Assembly (NCBI RefSeq): GCF_000337555.1
Contig: NZ_AOIO01000039.1
Span: 52,722 to 116,721 of the forward strand
Reading direction: 5' to 3'
Origin: Natrialba asiatica DSM 12278
Lineage (GTDB): Archaea; Halobacteriota; Halobacteria; Halobacteriales; Natrialbaceae
DNA: 64,000 bases
Shown here: positions 34,334 through 43,423 of the stretch, piece by piece
Numbering within the stretch: the first letter of the stretch is position 1
Layout: every line of letters begins with the position of its first letter
The notes under the pieces: model-generated
Database searches by the model: none
Seen by the model: only the letters and a program-made list of their open reading frames with translations
Told to the model about the DNA's origin: nothing
Program-made: the position numbers and the translations under genes

Positions 34334-34617
34334 GACAATACGTGTGGATCAGGGCTGATTATAGACCTTGTGTGTTAATAGTTTGTTACCGCTCTGATGG
34401 TGATTCGAACACGAGCCGAGAATAGCTATCGTCTCGAAACATGGTCGACCGAATCGCATTTACCGGGAAAGAAGAGTACCGGGTCGACGCGGTCCGTACC
34501 CCACAGGTGAAGGGTAAACTGACAGGAACGGGCCCGGTGCCGTTAGTTCCATACCGGTCCTCGATATCGGTCCTGCAAGCCGAACGACTACCCTCACCCG
34601 CAGTACACGCTGTATGC

Positions 34618-35304
34618 ATGACGGCTCGTCGAACCAGCGTTCAGACTGCGCTTAAACGATGGCTCGTCAACGGTGTCGTCGTGACGATTCCGCTCGTGAT
34701 TACGCTCGTTATCTTGCTCGTCGTCGTCGATTTCGTCCTCGGCGTTCTCTCGCCCGTCGTCGACGGAATCATTTACGCGCTCCCGAACGATCCACCAACC
34801 GCAGTCGTTCAACTGGTGACGCTCGCGTCGCTGGTCGCCTTCTTCCTCCTCGTCGGTATCATCGCGGACTACACCCCCGGTCGATACATCTCGAAACGAG
34901 TTCACGCCACGATGGAAACCATTCCCGGCATCAGCACCGTATACGAAAGCGTCCGCCGGGCCAGTCGGCTGTTGCTCGACGACGAGACGGACCAATTCAA
35001 GGACGTGAAACTCGTCAAGTTCCCTCACAGAGACGCCTACACGCTCGCCTTTCTCACTGCAACGACGCCATCCGTGATCGAAGGCCAACTCGACAGCGGT
35101 GCGATGGTGACGGTCATGGTTCCGCTCGGACCGAATCCGACGACTAACGGCTTCGTCATGCACATGCCTGCAAAACACGTCTACGACGTGGACGTCACCG
35201 TCGAGGAAGCCATTCGATCCATCGCGACGCTGGGTGTTGCCTCCGGCGAAATCGGAACCGAGACGGAGACCGAACCGTCCACTCCCTCCGAATCACCGGT
35301 TTAG
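34618..35304 (+). CDS. DUF502-family membrane protein
   Basis: A 228-residue membrane protein with two helices (about residues 17-42 and 57-78) followed by a soluble domain. Family traits are LKRWLVNGVVVTIPLVITL at the start, the pattern TPGRYISKRVHATMETIPGI and the stretch VPLGPNPTTNGFVMHMPAKH, all typical of DUF502. The family has no settled biochemical role. The ATG at 34618 fits the family start; 59 upstream in-frame codons look non-coding. A 9-bp-stem inverted repeat lies 24 nt after its stop. The last 18 residues are a Thr/Glu/Ser-rich tail. Confidence 0.85.
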   Translation: MTARRTSVQTALKRWLVNGVVVTIPLVITLVILLVVVDFVLGVLSPVVDGIIYALPNDPPTAVVQLVTLASLVAFFLLVGIIADYTPGRYISKRVHATMETIPGISTVYESVRRASRLLLDDETDQFKDVKLVKFPHRDAYTLAFLTATTPSVIEGQLDSGAMVTVMVPLGPNPTTNGFVMHMPAKHVYDVDVTVEEAIRSIATLGVASGEIGTETETEPSTPSESPV

Positions 35305-35328
35305 TGCATAAAATACAACGGACGGTCG

Positions 35329-35352
35329 ATAGTGACCGTCCGGCTGAAGGGA
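35329..35352. repeat. 9-bp inverted repeat between DUF502 gene and mcm
   Basis: CGGACGGTC and GACCGTCCG pair perfectly around the loop GATAGT. It starts 24 nt after the DUF502 stop and 180 bp before mcm. Without a T-run it is not a classical terminator; a protein-binding site is equally possible. Confidence 0.6.
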
Positions 35353-35531
35353 TAGCGATCTCACTATCACGATCGTCCGGTTAGACAGACGGGCAGATAG
35401 GCGGAGAGAAACATCGACGCCCGCTATCACCCGGTTTCCGCACCGCACGTCAGCCACAGTGAGACTCACCGCAACCAGTTCCGATCTGCTTTGCAACCAT
35501 TTATACCCGAAGGCAGCCCTACCACAGTGTA

Positions 35532-37634
35532 ATGGCGCAAGCGGGAAATTCTGAACTCGTCGACGCATTCGAGCAGTTCTTCCGCAACTACTACGACAAC
35601 GAGATCAAGCAGCTTGCGCAGCAGTATCCCAACGAGCAGCGATCGCTTCACGTCGACTGGCAGGACCTGTATCGATTCGATCCCGATCTGGCTGACGATG
35701 TCTTAGCTCAACCGGAACAACTCCAGCGCTACGCCGAGGAAGCGCTTCGCCTCTACGACCTCCCGATCGACGTCAGCCTCGGCCAGGCCCACGTCCGCAT
35801 CAAAAACCTGCCCGAGACGGAGACCCCCGAAATCCGCGAGATCCGCGCCCGCGACATGAACTCGCTCGTGGAGGTCCACGGCATCGTCCGCAAGGCGACG
35901 GACGTCCGCCCGAAGATCGAAGAGGCAGCCTTCGAGTGCCAGCTCTGTGGCACACTCAGCCGTGTTCCCCAGTCGAGCGGCGACTTCCAGGAACCCCACG
36001 AGTGCCAGGGCTGCGAGCGACAGGGGCCGTTCAAGGTCAACTTCGACCAGTCCGAGTTCGTCGACTCCCAGAAGCTTCGCATTCAGGAGAGTCCCGAAGG
36101 ACTCCGCGGCGGTGAGACGCCCCAATCACTCGACGTACACGTCGAGGACGATATCACCGGCGAGGTGACGCCCGGCGACCACGTCTCCGCAACCGGGGTA
36201 TTGCGGCTCGAACAACAGAGCAATCAAGGCGAGAAGACGCCGGTGTTCGACTTCTACATGGAGGGGATGTCCGTCGACATCGACGAAGAGCAGTTCGAGG
36301 ACATGGACATCACCGACGAGGACAAGAAAGAGATCTACGAGATTTCGAACCAGGAGGAGGTCTACGAGAAGATGGTCGGCTCCATCGCGCCCTCCATCTA
36401 CGGCTACGAGCAGGAGAAACTCGCGATGACGCTCCAGTTGTTCTCCGGCGTCACGAAGCACTTACCCGACGGATCGCGGATCCGCGGGGACCTTCATATG
36501 CTCCTTATCGGGGATCCGGGTACCGGCAAATCGCAGATGATCGGCTACATCCAGAACATCGCACCCCGCTCCGTCTACACCTCCGGGAAAGGCTCATCCT
36601 CGGCGGGTCTGACCGCGGCGGCGGTACGAGACGACTTCGGCGACGGCCAGCAGTGGACGCTCGAAGCCGGCGCACTCGTCCTCGCCGATCAGGGGATTGC
36701 GGCCGTTGACGAACTCGATAAGATGAGGTCGGAAGATCGGAGTGCCATGCACGAGGCCCTCGAGCAGCAGAAAATCTCCGTCTCGAAGGCCGGCATCAAC
36801 GCCACCCTCAAGTCCCGCTGTTCGCTCCTCGGCGCAGCCAACCCCAAGTACGGCCGCTTCGACCAGTACGAACCCATCAGCGAGCAGATCGACCTCGAAC
36901 CGGCACTCATCTCCCGATTCGACCTGATCTTCACCGTCACGGACACCCCCGACGAGGAGAAAGACCGCAATCTCGCAGAGCACATTCTCACCACCAACTA
37001 CGCCGGCGAACTGACCACCCAACGCGAGCAGATGACCAACATCGACGTCAGCCAGGGTGAACTCGAGGAGATGACCGAGCAGGTCGATCCGGTAATCGAC
37101 GCTGAACTCCTCCGGAAGTACATCGCGTACGCCAAGCAAAACTGTCACCCGCGGATGACCGAGGAAGCCCGCGAGGCGATTCGAGACTTCTACGTCAACC
37201 TCCGTTCGAAGGGAACCGACGAGGACGCGGCCGTCCCCGTCACGGCGCGAAAACTCGAGGCGCTGGTCCGCCTCTCGGAAGCGAGTGCACGAGTTCGGCT
37301 GTCGGATACCGTCGAGCAGTCGGATGCGGAGCAGGTGATCGAGATCGTTCGCTCGTGTTTGCAGGACGTGGGGGTGGATCCGGAGACGGGCGAGTTCGAT
37401 GCGGACATCGTCGAGGCGGGGACGTCGAAGTCCCAGCGTGATCGGATCAAGAATCTCAAGCAACTCATCAGCGATATCGAGGAGGAGTACGACGAGGGTG
37501 CGCCGGTCGATATCGTCATGGAGCGAGCCGAAGAGATCGGATTGGATCAATCGAAGGCAGAGCACGAGATCGAGAAGCTAAAGCAGAAAGGAGAGGTGTA
37601 CGAGCCGAGTATGGATACGCTACGAACGACGTGA
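35532..37634 (+). CDS. mcm: Replicative DNA helicase MCM, intein-free
   Basis: A 700-residue minichromosome maintenance protein, the hexameric 3'-5' replicative helicase. The N-terminal domain carries a zinc ribbon with Cys136, Cys139, Cys158 and Cys161. The AAA+ core has Walker A GDPGTGKS (Lys333), Walker B as VLADQGIAAVDELDKM, sensor 1 LGAANPKYGRF, and arginine finger LISRFDL. A winged helix closes the protein (from about 620). Length shows no intein, although many haloarchaeal mcm genes carry one to four at Walker and sensor motifs. TTTATAC at 35500-35506 lies 26-32 nt upstream: a leaderless transcript. It is a single-gene unit convergent with tfb. Confidence 0.97.
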   Translation: MAQAGNSELVDAFEQFFRNYYDNEIKQLAQQYPNEQRSLHVDWQDLYRFDPDLADDVLAQPEQLQRYAEEALRLYDLPIDVSLGQAHVRIKNLPETETPEIREIRARDMNSLVEVHGIVRKATDVRPKIEEAAFECQLCGTLSRVPQSSGDFQEPHECQGCERQGPFKVNFDQSEFVDSQKLRIQESPEGLRGGETPQSLDVHVEDDITGEVTPGDHVSATGVLRLEQQSNQGEKTPVFDFYMEGMSVDIDEEQFEDMDITDEDKKEIYEISNQEEVYEKMVGSIAPSIYGYEQEKLAMTLQLFSGVTKHLPDGSRIRGDLHMLLIGDPGTGKSQMIGYIQNIAPRSVYTSGKGSSSAGLTAAAVRDDFGDGQQWTLEAGALVLADQGIAAVDELDKMRSEDRSAMHEALEQQKISVSKAGINATLKSRCSLLGAANPKYGRFDQYEPISEQIDLEPALISRFDLIFTVTDTPDEEKDRNLAEHILTTNYAGELTTQREQMTNIDVSQGELEEMTEQVDPVIDAELLRKYIAYAKQNCHPRMTEEAREAIRDFYVNLRSKGTDEDAAVPVTARKLEALVRLSEASARVRLSDTVEQSDAEQVIEIVRSCLQDVGVDPETGEFDADIVEAGTSKSQRDRIKNLKQLISDIEEEYDEGAPVDIVMERAEEIGLDQSKAEHEIEKLKQKGEVYEPSMDTLRTT

Positions 37635-37726
37635 TAGCCCCACGAGTCGGAACGTAGCGTAGCGCTCGAGACGGACGAAAGAACACGGGACCAGGCGGAC
37701 GAGCGAGGAGGACGAGGCGGGACCGG

Positions 37727-38638
37727 TCAGGAGTCGGCAGAAAGCGAGCGGAGTTCGGTGAGTGTCGAGCGGATCGTTACTGTTGCGACATCGGCGACCT
37801 CGGCAGCGGCGGTTTGCGTGATCGACTCGGTGTGCGGACAGTCACAAGCGGCCTTGTAGAGGCAGGCAGCGGCGACGCCGCTCGGGTTGCGGCCGCCAAT
37901 ACGGTTTGCAGTGATGAGGGAATCGAGGTGGTCACGGGCGCGGCGTTCGACGGTTGTGTCGAGGTCGAGGTTCGAAGCGAAGCGCGGGAGGTACTGCCCG
38001 GGGTCGATCGGACCGGTTGGGAGACCTAGGTCGCGATTAAGTGCGTCGTAGGCGGCTTTGAGTTCGGCTTCGGTGGCCGCGGCGATGGTGACGACTTCGT
38101 CGATCGTTCTGGGGAGCGATCGAACCCGACAACTCGCGTAGACGCAGGCGGCCGCAAAGCCTTCGATGGAGCGGCCTTGCAGGAGATTTTCGGATTGGGC
38201 GGAGTCGAACAGCGCACAGGCTTGTTCACGGAGGCAGTCGGGAAGGGAAAGGCGTGCCGTGATCCGTTTGATTTCGGTGAAGCCGAGAACCTGGTTGTAC
38301 TCGGCTTTCGTCGAAATCGTGGCTCGAGTGTGTTCGCGGCGGAGACGCGAGAGTTGTCGGCGTTTCCGGCCGGTAATGCGGGTACTACGGTCGGAGACCG
38401 AGTCAGAACCGTAGCCGATCTGCGTCGAGAGACCGCGATCGTGTCGAGAACGGGTGAGCGGAGCGCCGGTTCGGCGACGATCGGTGTCATCGTCCGCAAA
38501 CGAGCGCCACTCGGGACCGCGATCGATCGGGTCTTCGCCGAGAACGAGTCCACAGTCCTCGCAGACGGTTTCGGTAGCTGTCAGTCGGAGGAACCCACCA
38601 CACTCCGGACAGGTCGGAGACGAATCGGATTGTGCCAT
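37727..38638 (-). CDS. tfb: Transcription initiation factor TFB
   Basis: A 303-residue archaeal TFIIB homologue that bridges TBP at the promoter and RNA polymerase. The zinc ribbon uses Cys10, Cys13, Cys26 and Cys29 (CPEC and CEDC); the B-finger region follows (GPEWRSFADDD), then two cyclin folds (about 105-195 and 200-295), the first with EGFAAACVYASCR and the second with NPSGVAAACLYKA. Haloarchaea hold several TFBs with different promoter preferences; this one lacks features that assign it. ATG 38638 is chosen by the zinc-ribbon start; TTTAAATAC (38676-38684) is 38-46 nt upstream, giving a short leader. One may speculate on stress roles, but nothing here shows it. Confidence 0.95.
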   Translation of the reverse strand: MAQSDSSPTCPECGGFLRLTATETVCEDCGLVLGEDPIDRGPEWRSFADDDTDRRRTGAPLTRSRHDRGLSTQIGYGSDSVSDRSTRITGRKRRQLSRLRREHTRATISTKAEYNQVLGFTEIKRITARLSLPDCLREQACALFDSAQSENLLQGRSIEGFAAACVYASCRVRSLPRTIDEVVTIAAATEAELKAAYDALNRDLGLPTGPIDPGQYLPRFASNLDLDTTVERRARDHLDSLITANRIGGRNPSGVAAACLYKAACDCPHTESITQTAAAEVADVATVTIRSTLTELRSLSADS

Positions 38639-38847
38639 CGGTAAGTAATCTTCGTATTGTGTTGAGTAATCCAGAGTATTTAAAATAATCGAAGTGTAGA
38701 AAACTAAGGGATATCGTGGCGGAACGGAACAGGTTTTCGGGAGGAGAAGGGGAGAAGAAAAGCACCGAACGGCCACCGGTTTTGGCAGACAACGGGTCGT
38801 TTTATGCATCTGTTCAGTGGAGTGGACAGAGAGGATCAGGGATCGAG

Positions 38848-39687
38848 ATGATAGGGACACAGGCGAGACGGCATCGGTCCCCGCTTAGGTCGAGTTCAGG
38901 ACGGCGGCTGCCACACGTTGGATCGATGACGTTGCGACACGGACTGTTCGTGAACTGGCCGATCGACCCCGAGCGGATTCGGCCCCACGTTCCGTCCGAG
39001 TTGACGGTCGACACCCGAGACGGCACGGCGTGGCTTAGCGTGCTCCCGTTCGTGCTCACGAACGTCGGTTTCCGCGGGACACCGGCGAGTACGCGATTCG
39101 CGTTTGCGGAACTCAACGTTCGGACGTACGTGACGTACCGCGGTGATCCGGGGCTGTACTTTTTCAGTGTCGATGTCGGCCAGCAACTCCTCGCAAGCGT
39201 AGCCGGGTGGCTCACTCGACTCCCGGTTTTCCCGGCGAAGATGCACGTCGGTGGCGGCGGTGAGGGCATTCGATTTTCGAGTCGGCGACTGCATGCATCC
39301 AGTTGGCAGCGGCGGCTCCAGGACGCGATGCGGTCGGGACGGAAACCCGAAGCAACGAGAGCGGCGAATACGGATCCGAGTGCAGGTGGAGGTGCGGAAC
39401 CGCCCTGGTTCGCCGCAACGTATCGTCCAACCGGCCCAGTCGAGACGCCCGATTCGGGAACGCTCGAACACTGGTTGACCGAACGGAGGCGATTCTATGC
39501 ACCGAATCGCGACAGCGTGTTGGTCTGCGAAGTCGCACACGATCCGTGGCCGCTCCAGCCAGCCGAGGCGACCATCACCGAGAATACGATGTTCGACGCG
39601 CTCGGGCTGGCACCGACGCGCGATGAGCCACTCGTCTACTACTGCGACGAACTCGAGATGACGGGCTCGATCCCGCGCCGACTCTAA
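38848..39687 (+). CDS. DUF2071-family protein
   Basis: A 279-residue protein of the DUF2071 (YqjF-like) family. It has the characteristic opening HGLFVNWPIDPERIRPHVPS, then TAWLSVLPFVLTNVGFRGTP, the segment ELNVRTYVTYRGDPGLYFF and a closing VAHDPWPLQPAEATITENTM. The fold is related to acetoacetate decarboxylase, but no catalytic function is established for this branch. The middle (about 155-190) contains a poorly conserved basic stretch. I start it at ATG 38848; TTTATGC at 38801-38807 would give a leader of some 20 nt. An earlier GTG in frame (38716) adds residues without similarity. Cytosolic; role unknown. Confidence 0.82.
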   Translation: MIGTQARRHRSPLRSSSGRRLPHVGSMTLRHGLFVNWPIDPERIRPHVPSELTVDTRDGTAWLSVLPFVLTNVGFRGTPASTRFAFAELNVRTYVTYRGDPGLYFFSVDVGQQLLASVAGWLTRLPVFPAKMHVGGGGEGIRFSSRRLHASSWQRRLQDAMRSGRKPEATRAANTDPSAGGGAEPPWFAATYRPTGPVETPDSGTLEHWLTERRRFYAPNRDSVLVCEVAHDPWPLQPAEATITENTMFDALGLAPTRDEPLVYYCDELEMTGSIPRRL

Positions 39688-39773
39688 ACGGATTTCAGGC
39701 GGCGGTGAGAAAACTACGTACCGGAATTTTCGCCGGGAAAGCCAGTATTGGAAGTAAATATAATCCTCAATAG

Positions 39774-39791
39774 ACTAATCTATAGATTGGT
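39774..39791. promoter_or_regulatory. Palindrome upstream of the sugar transporter
   Basis: ACTAATCTATAGATTGGT is an 18-bp palindrome with one mismatched pair, centred about 78 bp upstream of the transporter ATG. It lies in an AT-rich stretch (39745-39850) with several TATA-like sequences. It is the right size for a dimeric regulator; it does not match the TACT-N7/8-GAGTA motif of TrmB. Confidence 0.5.
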
Positions 39792-39860
39792 TGAACGGTT
39801 CCTGCCGAGATCGATAGATATGTTACTATCATCCGAGATAATTATTATGGCACACAATCG

Positions 39861-41306
39861 ATGGCACTCTCAGAGACAGACACAGCCACTGGGAATCAGA
39901 ACTCGTTCGTGTACGTAGTTGCGGCGTTAGCCGCGCTCAACGGCCTTTTATTCGGGTTCGATACCGGCGTGATTTCCGGTGCAATGCTGTACATCAAGGA
40001 CACGTTCGACATAACGATGTTATTCGGCCAGTCGATCCACCCGTCTCTCGTCGAAGGGGTGATCGTCAGCGGCGCGATGGTCGGGGCGATCGTCGGGGCC
40101 GCGCTCGGCGGTCGGCTGGCGGATCGGATCGGACGCCGGCGGCTCATCTTGGTCGGGGCCGTCGTGTTTTTCGTCGGCTCGCTTATCATGGCGATTGCGC
40201 CGAACACTGAGATACTGATCGTTGGACGTATCCTCGACGGTGTTGGCGTCGGCTTCGCCTCCGTCGTCGGGCCGCTGTATATCTCGGAGATCGCACCGCC
40301 GAAGATCCGCGGGTCGCTGGTGGCGTTAAACCAACTGACGATTACGAGCGGGATCCTCATCGCCTACATCGTGAACTACGCGTTCTCGAGCGGCGGCGAG
40401 TGGCGCTGGATGCTCGGCCTCGGGATGGTCCCCGCAGCGATCCTGTTCGTCGGGATGCTGTTCATGCCCGAGAGCCCGCGCTGGCTCTACGAACAGGGCT
40501 ACAAGGAGACCGCCCGCGACGTGCTCTCGCGGATTCGGACCGAGGACCAGATCGACGCCGAGTTACGCGAAATCACGGAGACTATCCAGAGCGAAACCGG
40601 GGGCCTGCGCGATCTGTTTCAGCCGTGGATCGTTCCGATGCTCGTCGTCGGCAGCGGACTGGCAATATTCCAGCAAGTGACCGGGATCAACGCGGTCATG
40701 TACTACGCGCCGCGGATCCTCGAGTCGACCGGTTTCGGAGATACGAACTCGATCCTTGCAACCGTCGCAATCGGAGTCGTCAACGTCATCATGACCGCCG
40801 TCGCGGTGGCGTTGATCGACCGAACCGGCCGCCGACCGCTGCTTCTGACCGGCCTCACCGGAATGACGGCGATGCTCGGCATCGCCGGCCTCGTCTACTA
40901 TCTGCCCGGCCTCTCGGGCGGACTCGGTGTGCTCGCGACCGGCAGTCTAATGCTTTACGTGGCGTTCTTCGCCATCGGCCTCGGGCCGGCGTTCTGGCTG
41001 CTCATCTCGGAGATCTATCCGATGGAGGTCCGCGGCATCGCGATGGGGGTTGTGACGGTACTCAACTGGGCCGCAAACCTGCTCGTTTCGCTCACGTTCC
41101 TCCGCCTCGTCGATGTCATCGGGCAGTCCGGAACGTTCTGGCTGTACGGCATCCTCTCGCTCGTCGCCCTCGTCTTCTGTTACCGACTCGTCCCGGAAAC
41201 GAAGGGGCGCTCACTCGAGGAGATCGAGGCCGACCTCCGGAACACCTCTATCGGATCCGATTCGTCCGCGACGGACCGGACCGACGCCGTTCAAACGGAC
41301 GACTGA
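39861..41306 (+). CDS. MFS sugar:proton symporter
   Basis: A 481-residue major facilitator of the sugar-porter family. Twelve helices span residues 15-455. The signatures are GFDTGVISGAMLYI in helix 1, GGRLADRIGRRRLIL after helix 2 (loop 2-3), GPLYISEIAPPKIRG in the first half, PESPRWLYEQG after helix 6, QQVTGINAVMYYAPRI in helix 7 and PETKGRSLEEIE after helix 12. These point to a hexose or pentose carrier energised by cations. The C-terminal 30 residues are acidic and disordered. The upstream palindrome suggests control by a sugar-sensing regulator; no catabolic gene is adjacent, so substrate is open. Confidence 0.94.
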   Translation: MALSETDTATGNQNSFVYVVAALAALNGLLFGFDTGVISGAMLYIKDTFDITMLFGQSIHPSLVEGVIVSGAMVGAIVGAALGGRLADRIGRRRLILVGAVVFFVGSLIMAIAPNTEILIVGRILDGVGVGFASVVGPLYISEIAPPKIRGSLVALNQLTITSGILIAYIVNYAFSSGGEWRWMLGLGMVPAAILFVGMLFMPESPRWLYEQGYKETARDVLSRIRTEDQIDAELREITETIQSETGGLRDLFQPWIVPMLVVGSGLAIFQQVTGINAVMYYAPRILESTGFGDTNSILATVAIGVVNVIMTAVAVALIDRTGRRPLLLTGLTGMTAMLGIAGLVYYLPGLSGGLGVLATGSLMLYVAFFAIGLGPAFWLLISEIYPMEVRGIAMGVVTVLNWAANLLVSLTFLRLVDVIGQSGTFWLYGILSLVALVFCYRLVPETKGRSLEEIEADLRNTSIGSDSSATDRTDAVQTDD

Positions 41307-41440
41307 CACCGACGAGAGACGACAGCGACGAGCGACGGTCGAAGCCGAGCTGAAGTGATGTGAACCGCGCCCGGTTCGCCGGTCCTCACTCCTTTCTCCC
41401 GAATCCGCATCATTATCTCCGTTACTCGCCTGAGTCAACT

Positions 41441-42046
41441 ATGGACGGACCAACACTGTTTCACCTTCACTTCAATACACCCGACGTAGAGAGCGCGGCC
41501 GATCGACTCGAGCGGGAGGGACTCCCCTGCAAGCGCCGTTTCGGGACCGTTCGTGGAGAGAGTCGATCGCTCGGTCCCGAAGACGCCGTTCCGGACGAGT
41601 TCAGATTCAAACTGCAGGTTCATCGTCGGGGGAACGTAGATATCACGCTTGCCCCTGGGAAGCGGTCCCGAATTGATCATCTCGGCCTTCGCAGTTCGGA
41701 TTTCGATGGGACGCTCGAGCGGGCGCGCTCGCGTGGAGCGTCCGTTCGGCAGAACAGCCGGCGGACGTTCGTGATGACGCCGTGGACGTTCCGGGTTGAG
41801 TTGCACCCGAGGGCTGACGGGGAGCGAGGAACGGCGGAACGGGACAGAGATGCCGCATACCATATCGAGGACGCACTGCTCTCGGTACCGGAGGCCGGTG
41901 CGGTGCGAACGTATTTCGATTCTGTATTCGGGGCCGTACCGCAGTTGACGATCGAATCCGGTGAAGAGATCTGGCTGGAGTCGTTCACGATCGCTACTGA
42001 CCGAAAGTCGAGGAGAATAGACGTCGCAGAACTCCTTGGTGCATAG
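41441..42046 (+). CDS. VOC (glyoxalase/bleomycin resistance) superfamily protein
   Basis: A 201-residue protein with the beta-alpha-beta-beta-beta pattern of the vicinal-oxygen-chelate fold. The N-terminal half reads LFHLHFNTPDVESAADRLER and, later, IDHLGLRSSDFDGTLERARS; the two segments fit the two modules of one VOC domain with candidate metal ligands His and Glu. A C-terminal part (about 140-200) may be a partial third module. Such proteins include glyoxalases, dioxygenases and resistance proteins; none is specified here. ATG 41441 is placed by CATTATC (41410-41416) 25-31 nt upstream. Confidence 0.7.
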   Translation: MDGPTLFHLHFNTPDVESAADRLEREGLPCKRRFGTVRGESRSLGPEDAVPDEFRFKLQVHRRGNVDITLAPGKRSRIDHLGLRSSDFDGTLERARSRGASVRQNSRRTFVMTPWTFRVELHPRADGERGTAERDRDAAYHIEDALLSVPEAGAVRTYFDSVFGAVPQLTIESGEEIWLESFTIATDRKSRRIDVAELLGA

Positions 42047-42171
42047 ACGGCGTCCGTTTCGAGTAGCTGCGACCCGGGTAGAACTGGGATCGGGAAGAGA
42101 GTACTGCGAGACCAAGTCCGGTTCGGGAGACGGAACCGTTGCCCGGCGCCCTACAGTTTCTTTCCTTGCCC

Positions 42172-43224
42172 TTACTGCACGTCCGTATCGATCAGCCCAA
42201 ACCGCGAGCCGCTGTCGCTCTCGCTCGCGTTTTCGTACACCACGTGTGCTGCGGCAACGTCCTGAATTGCCAGTCCCGTCGAGTCGAACACCGTCACATC
42301 CGTCTCAGCCGTGCGGCCGTCCGTCGTGCCGACGACGAGTTCACCGAGTTCGGCGTGGATGTCGGCGTCGGTGAGCGTGCCGTCGGTGTAGGGCACGTTG
42401 ATCTCGCCGGAGTGAGTGCACTGCTCGTGGTCGTCGATGACGACCGTCGCCGCCTGCAGAAGTTCGTCTGCGAGTTCGTGTTTGCCCTCTGCGTCGGCAC
42501 CGATGGCGTTGATGTGCGTGTGCTCGCCGACGTCCTCGGGCGTGACGACCGGGTCGCGAACGGGCGTCACCGTCGAGAGCACGTCACAGTGACCGGCCTC
42601 GGAGATCGAGCCGGCGCGAACGGTGAACTCGTCGTCGTAGGCGTCGATGAAGCGCTGGACGCGTTCCTCGTCGAGGTCCGAGACGACGACCTCCTCGATC
42701 GGGCGAATCTCGCTGATCGCGTCGAGTTGAGTGTACGATTGGACGCCCGCGCCGACGAGGCCGAGACTCGTGGCGTCGGAGACGGCGAGGTGATCCGTCG
42801 CGACGGCCGCGGCGGCTCCGGTCCGTTTCATCGTGAGCGTCGTTCCGTCCATGATCGCAAGCGGGAACGCGGTTTCGGGGTCCGAGTAGATCATCGTCCC
42901 CAGCACGGTCGGCAGATCGTGGTCGGTCGGGTTGTCCGGGTGGACGTTGACCCACTTCAGGCCGGCGGCGTCCCACCCATCGGCAGCGTCAGCATCCCGC
43001 CGTGATCCTGACTGGCTCGAGGAGGCGTCGCTCCCTCGAACGTTCAGGTAGGCCGGCATCGAGCGAAAGTCCCCGTTGTATTGGGGTAAATCGATATAGG
43101 ACTTGGCCGGCATCTGGGTGTCTCCCCGTTCGAACGCGCCGAAGGCCTGTTCGACTGCGTCGATGAGAGCCCCCATCCGAATGTTCTCGTCGACATCGTC
43201 GCTATCCAGAAGAATGGTGTTCAT
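42172..43224 (-). CDS. Ornithine cyclodeaminase/alanine dehydrogenase family enzyme
   Basis: A 350-residue NAD(P)-dependent enzyme of the OCD/mu-crystallin family. Archaeal members include alanine dehydrogenase and, in other branches, ornithine cyclodeaminase and ketimine reductases. LKWVNVHPDNP carries the substrate-binding lysine, MDGTTLTMKRTGAAAAVA is the hallmark of the family, and LGLVGAGVQSYTQLDAI is the Rossmann loop. An aspartate/serine insertion (about 64-84) precedes the first motif. ATG 43224 has ACTTAAGG upstream at 43248-43255. It is convergent to the VOC gene. Substrate cannot be decided from sequence alone. Confidence 0.9.
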   Translation of the reverse strand: MNTILLDSDDVDENIRMGALIDAVEQAFGAFERGDTQMPAKSYIDLPQYNGDFRSMPAYLNVRGSDASSSQSGSRRDADAADGWDAAGLKWVNVHPDNPTDHDLPTVLGTMIYSDPETAFPLAIMDGTTLTMKRTGAAAAVATDHLAVSDATSLGLVGAGVQSYTQLDAISEIRPIEEVVVSDLDEERVQRFIDAYDDEFTVRAGSISEAGHCDVLSTVTPVRDPVVTPEDVGEHTHINAIGADAEGKHELADELLQAATVVIDDHEQCTHSGEINVPYTDGTLTDADIHAELGELVVGTTDGRTAETDVTVFDSTGLAIQDVAAAHVVYENASESDSGSRFGLIDTDVQ

Positions 43225-43423
43225 ATCCGCGAATATTGCGGGCGGAACCTTAAGTGGTTCTTCCTGTGGTCGCGGCGCGAGTGTGAACGTGGACCGAGCG
43301 ACGGATTGAGCGGGTGCTATCCGGTTGGAGCGCGGAGACGAACGGCAAACGGCAGAAAATGGGCCGCCGCAAGCGGTCGGCGATGGTGGTCGGGAAGTCG
43401 CGTGTAAGGGGGTCGTCCCTCGC

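Noticed and set aside
36400-36960. Intein in the MCM ATPase core
   Set aside because: The motifs run without interruption and total length is that of an intein-free MCM.
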